Made by a program: the position numbers and the translations under genes
Part shown: in pieces, positions 63,880-64,000 of the stretch
Position numbering within the stretch: position 1 is the stretch's first letter
How the letters are laid out: each line of letters starts with the position of its first letter
The notes under the pieces: generated by a model
Database searches by the model: none
What the model was told of the DNA's origin: nothing
The model's input: the letters and a program-made list of their open reading frames with translations, nothing else
From: Yinghuangia soli
Lineage (GTDB): Bacteria; Actinomycetota; Actinomycetes; Streptomycetales; Streptomycetaceae
Direction: 5' to 3'
Assembly: GCF_021502675.1 (NCBI RefSeq)
Contig: NZ_JAKFHA010000034.1
Coordinates: 21,125 to 85,124, forward strand
Length of the DNA: 64,000 bases

Positions 63880-64000
63880 GTCCTGTCTTCAAATCGCTGA
63901 CGCGGGATCATGTGGTTTGTGATCCGGCGTTATGAACTGAGCGACGAAGAGTGGGCGTTGATGGAGCCGTGGTTGCCGCGGCCGCCGAAGGGGCGGCCGC
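63880..64000. mobile_element. Left end of an IS5-like insertion sequence
   Basis: The kinase frame ends at CTAG (63876-63879), a YTAR target typical of IS5-group elements. Directly after it starts a leader (GTCCTGTCTTCAAATC) and a transposase gene. The right end, inverted repeat and target copy lie outside the window, so the boundaries are inferred. Confidence 0.75.
63910..64000 (+). CDS. IS5-family transposase, N-terminal fragment
   Basis: About 30 codons are visible: IRRYELSDEEWALMEPWLP followed by RPPKGRP, the usual start of actinobacterial IS5/IS4-type DDE transposases (R-Y-x-L-x-D-x-x-W). The catalytic DDE residues are beyond the window. ATG 63910 or GTG 63919 could start it. Reads away from the interrupted kinase gene. 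Confidence 0.82.
   Translation, partial: MWFVIRRYELSDEEWALMEPWLPRPPKGRP

Overview
The window is about 70% GC and densely packed with genes. Start codons are often GTG, ribosome-binding sites are of the GGAGG type, and TTA codons are almost absent. It carries F420-type oxidoreductases, an ANTAR/GAF/PAS/PP2C phosphatase and many MarR, TetR, GntR and IclR regulators. This points to a Streptomyces-like actinomycete and to an accessory part of its chromosome. No rRNA, tRNA, CRISPR array or phage module was seen.

Bases 1-21240 form a catabolic island. It opens with an unusual importer made of two polypeptides: a LivH-LivM-LivG triple fusion and an MFS permease fused to a LivF-type ATPase. A GH78 alpha-L-rhamnosidase is transcribed divergently from it. 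Then come two ACMSD-type amidohydrolases, a SnoaL-like protein, aldehyde and alcohol dehydrogenases, an enoyl-CoA hydratase, a pair of acyl-CoA dehydrogenases, an LLM-type F420 oxidoreductase, a sugar-isomerase-like TIM barrel, a decayed GMC oxidoreductase and a GntR/FCD regulator. The reading offered here is uptake of a rhamnosylated or ring-containing natural product, deglycosylation, oxidation to an acid and beta-oxidation-like CoA chemistry. Short palindromes link the promoters.

Bases 21240-38500 hold a lipoprotein next to a broken HExxH gene, a tandem pair of small secreted proteins, a LysR-controlled reductase/hydrolase/SDR operon, a VOC protein, a MarR/MMPL efflux pair, a gluABCD-type amino-acid ABC importer, a Tat-exported serine hydrolase and a two-component system.

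Bases 38500-52760 hold a leaderless divergent MarR/FMN-reductase-GNAT pair and a membrane Mrr-like nuclease. Divergent from the nuclease is a P-loop GTPase with the only in-frame TTA codon noticed, followed by a tail-anchored partner. Further genes encode a secreted propeller protein, MarR/DUF2568 and ArsR/MFS regulator-target pairs, a membrane metallophosphoesterase, a TetR regulator, a T4 Rnl1-like RNA ligase and a Baeyer-Villiger-type monooxygenase, whose 3' end overlaps the ligase gene.

Bases 51900-64000 hold an IclR-linked vanillate-demethylase-like pair whose reductase is frameshifted at a G6 run. A distributed DsbD-like thiol pathway follows (CcdA, TlpA-like, thioredoxin-like and a DsbD-alpha-like lipoprotein). 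Next are a sigma factor fused to a zinc finger, a membrane segment and a CAP domain, a pseudogene, a SpoIIE-type phosphatase, and a hybrid histidine kinase cut by an IS5-like element that runs off the window end.

Altogether four genes are broken by point or small lesions, and a fifth is cut by the insertion sequence, so the region appears to be in flux.
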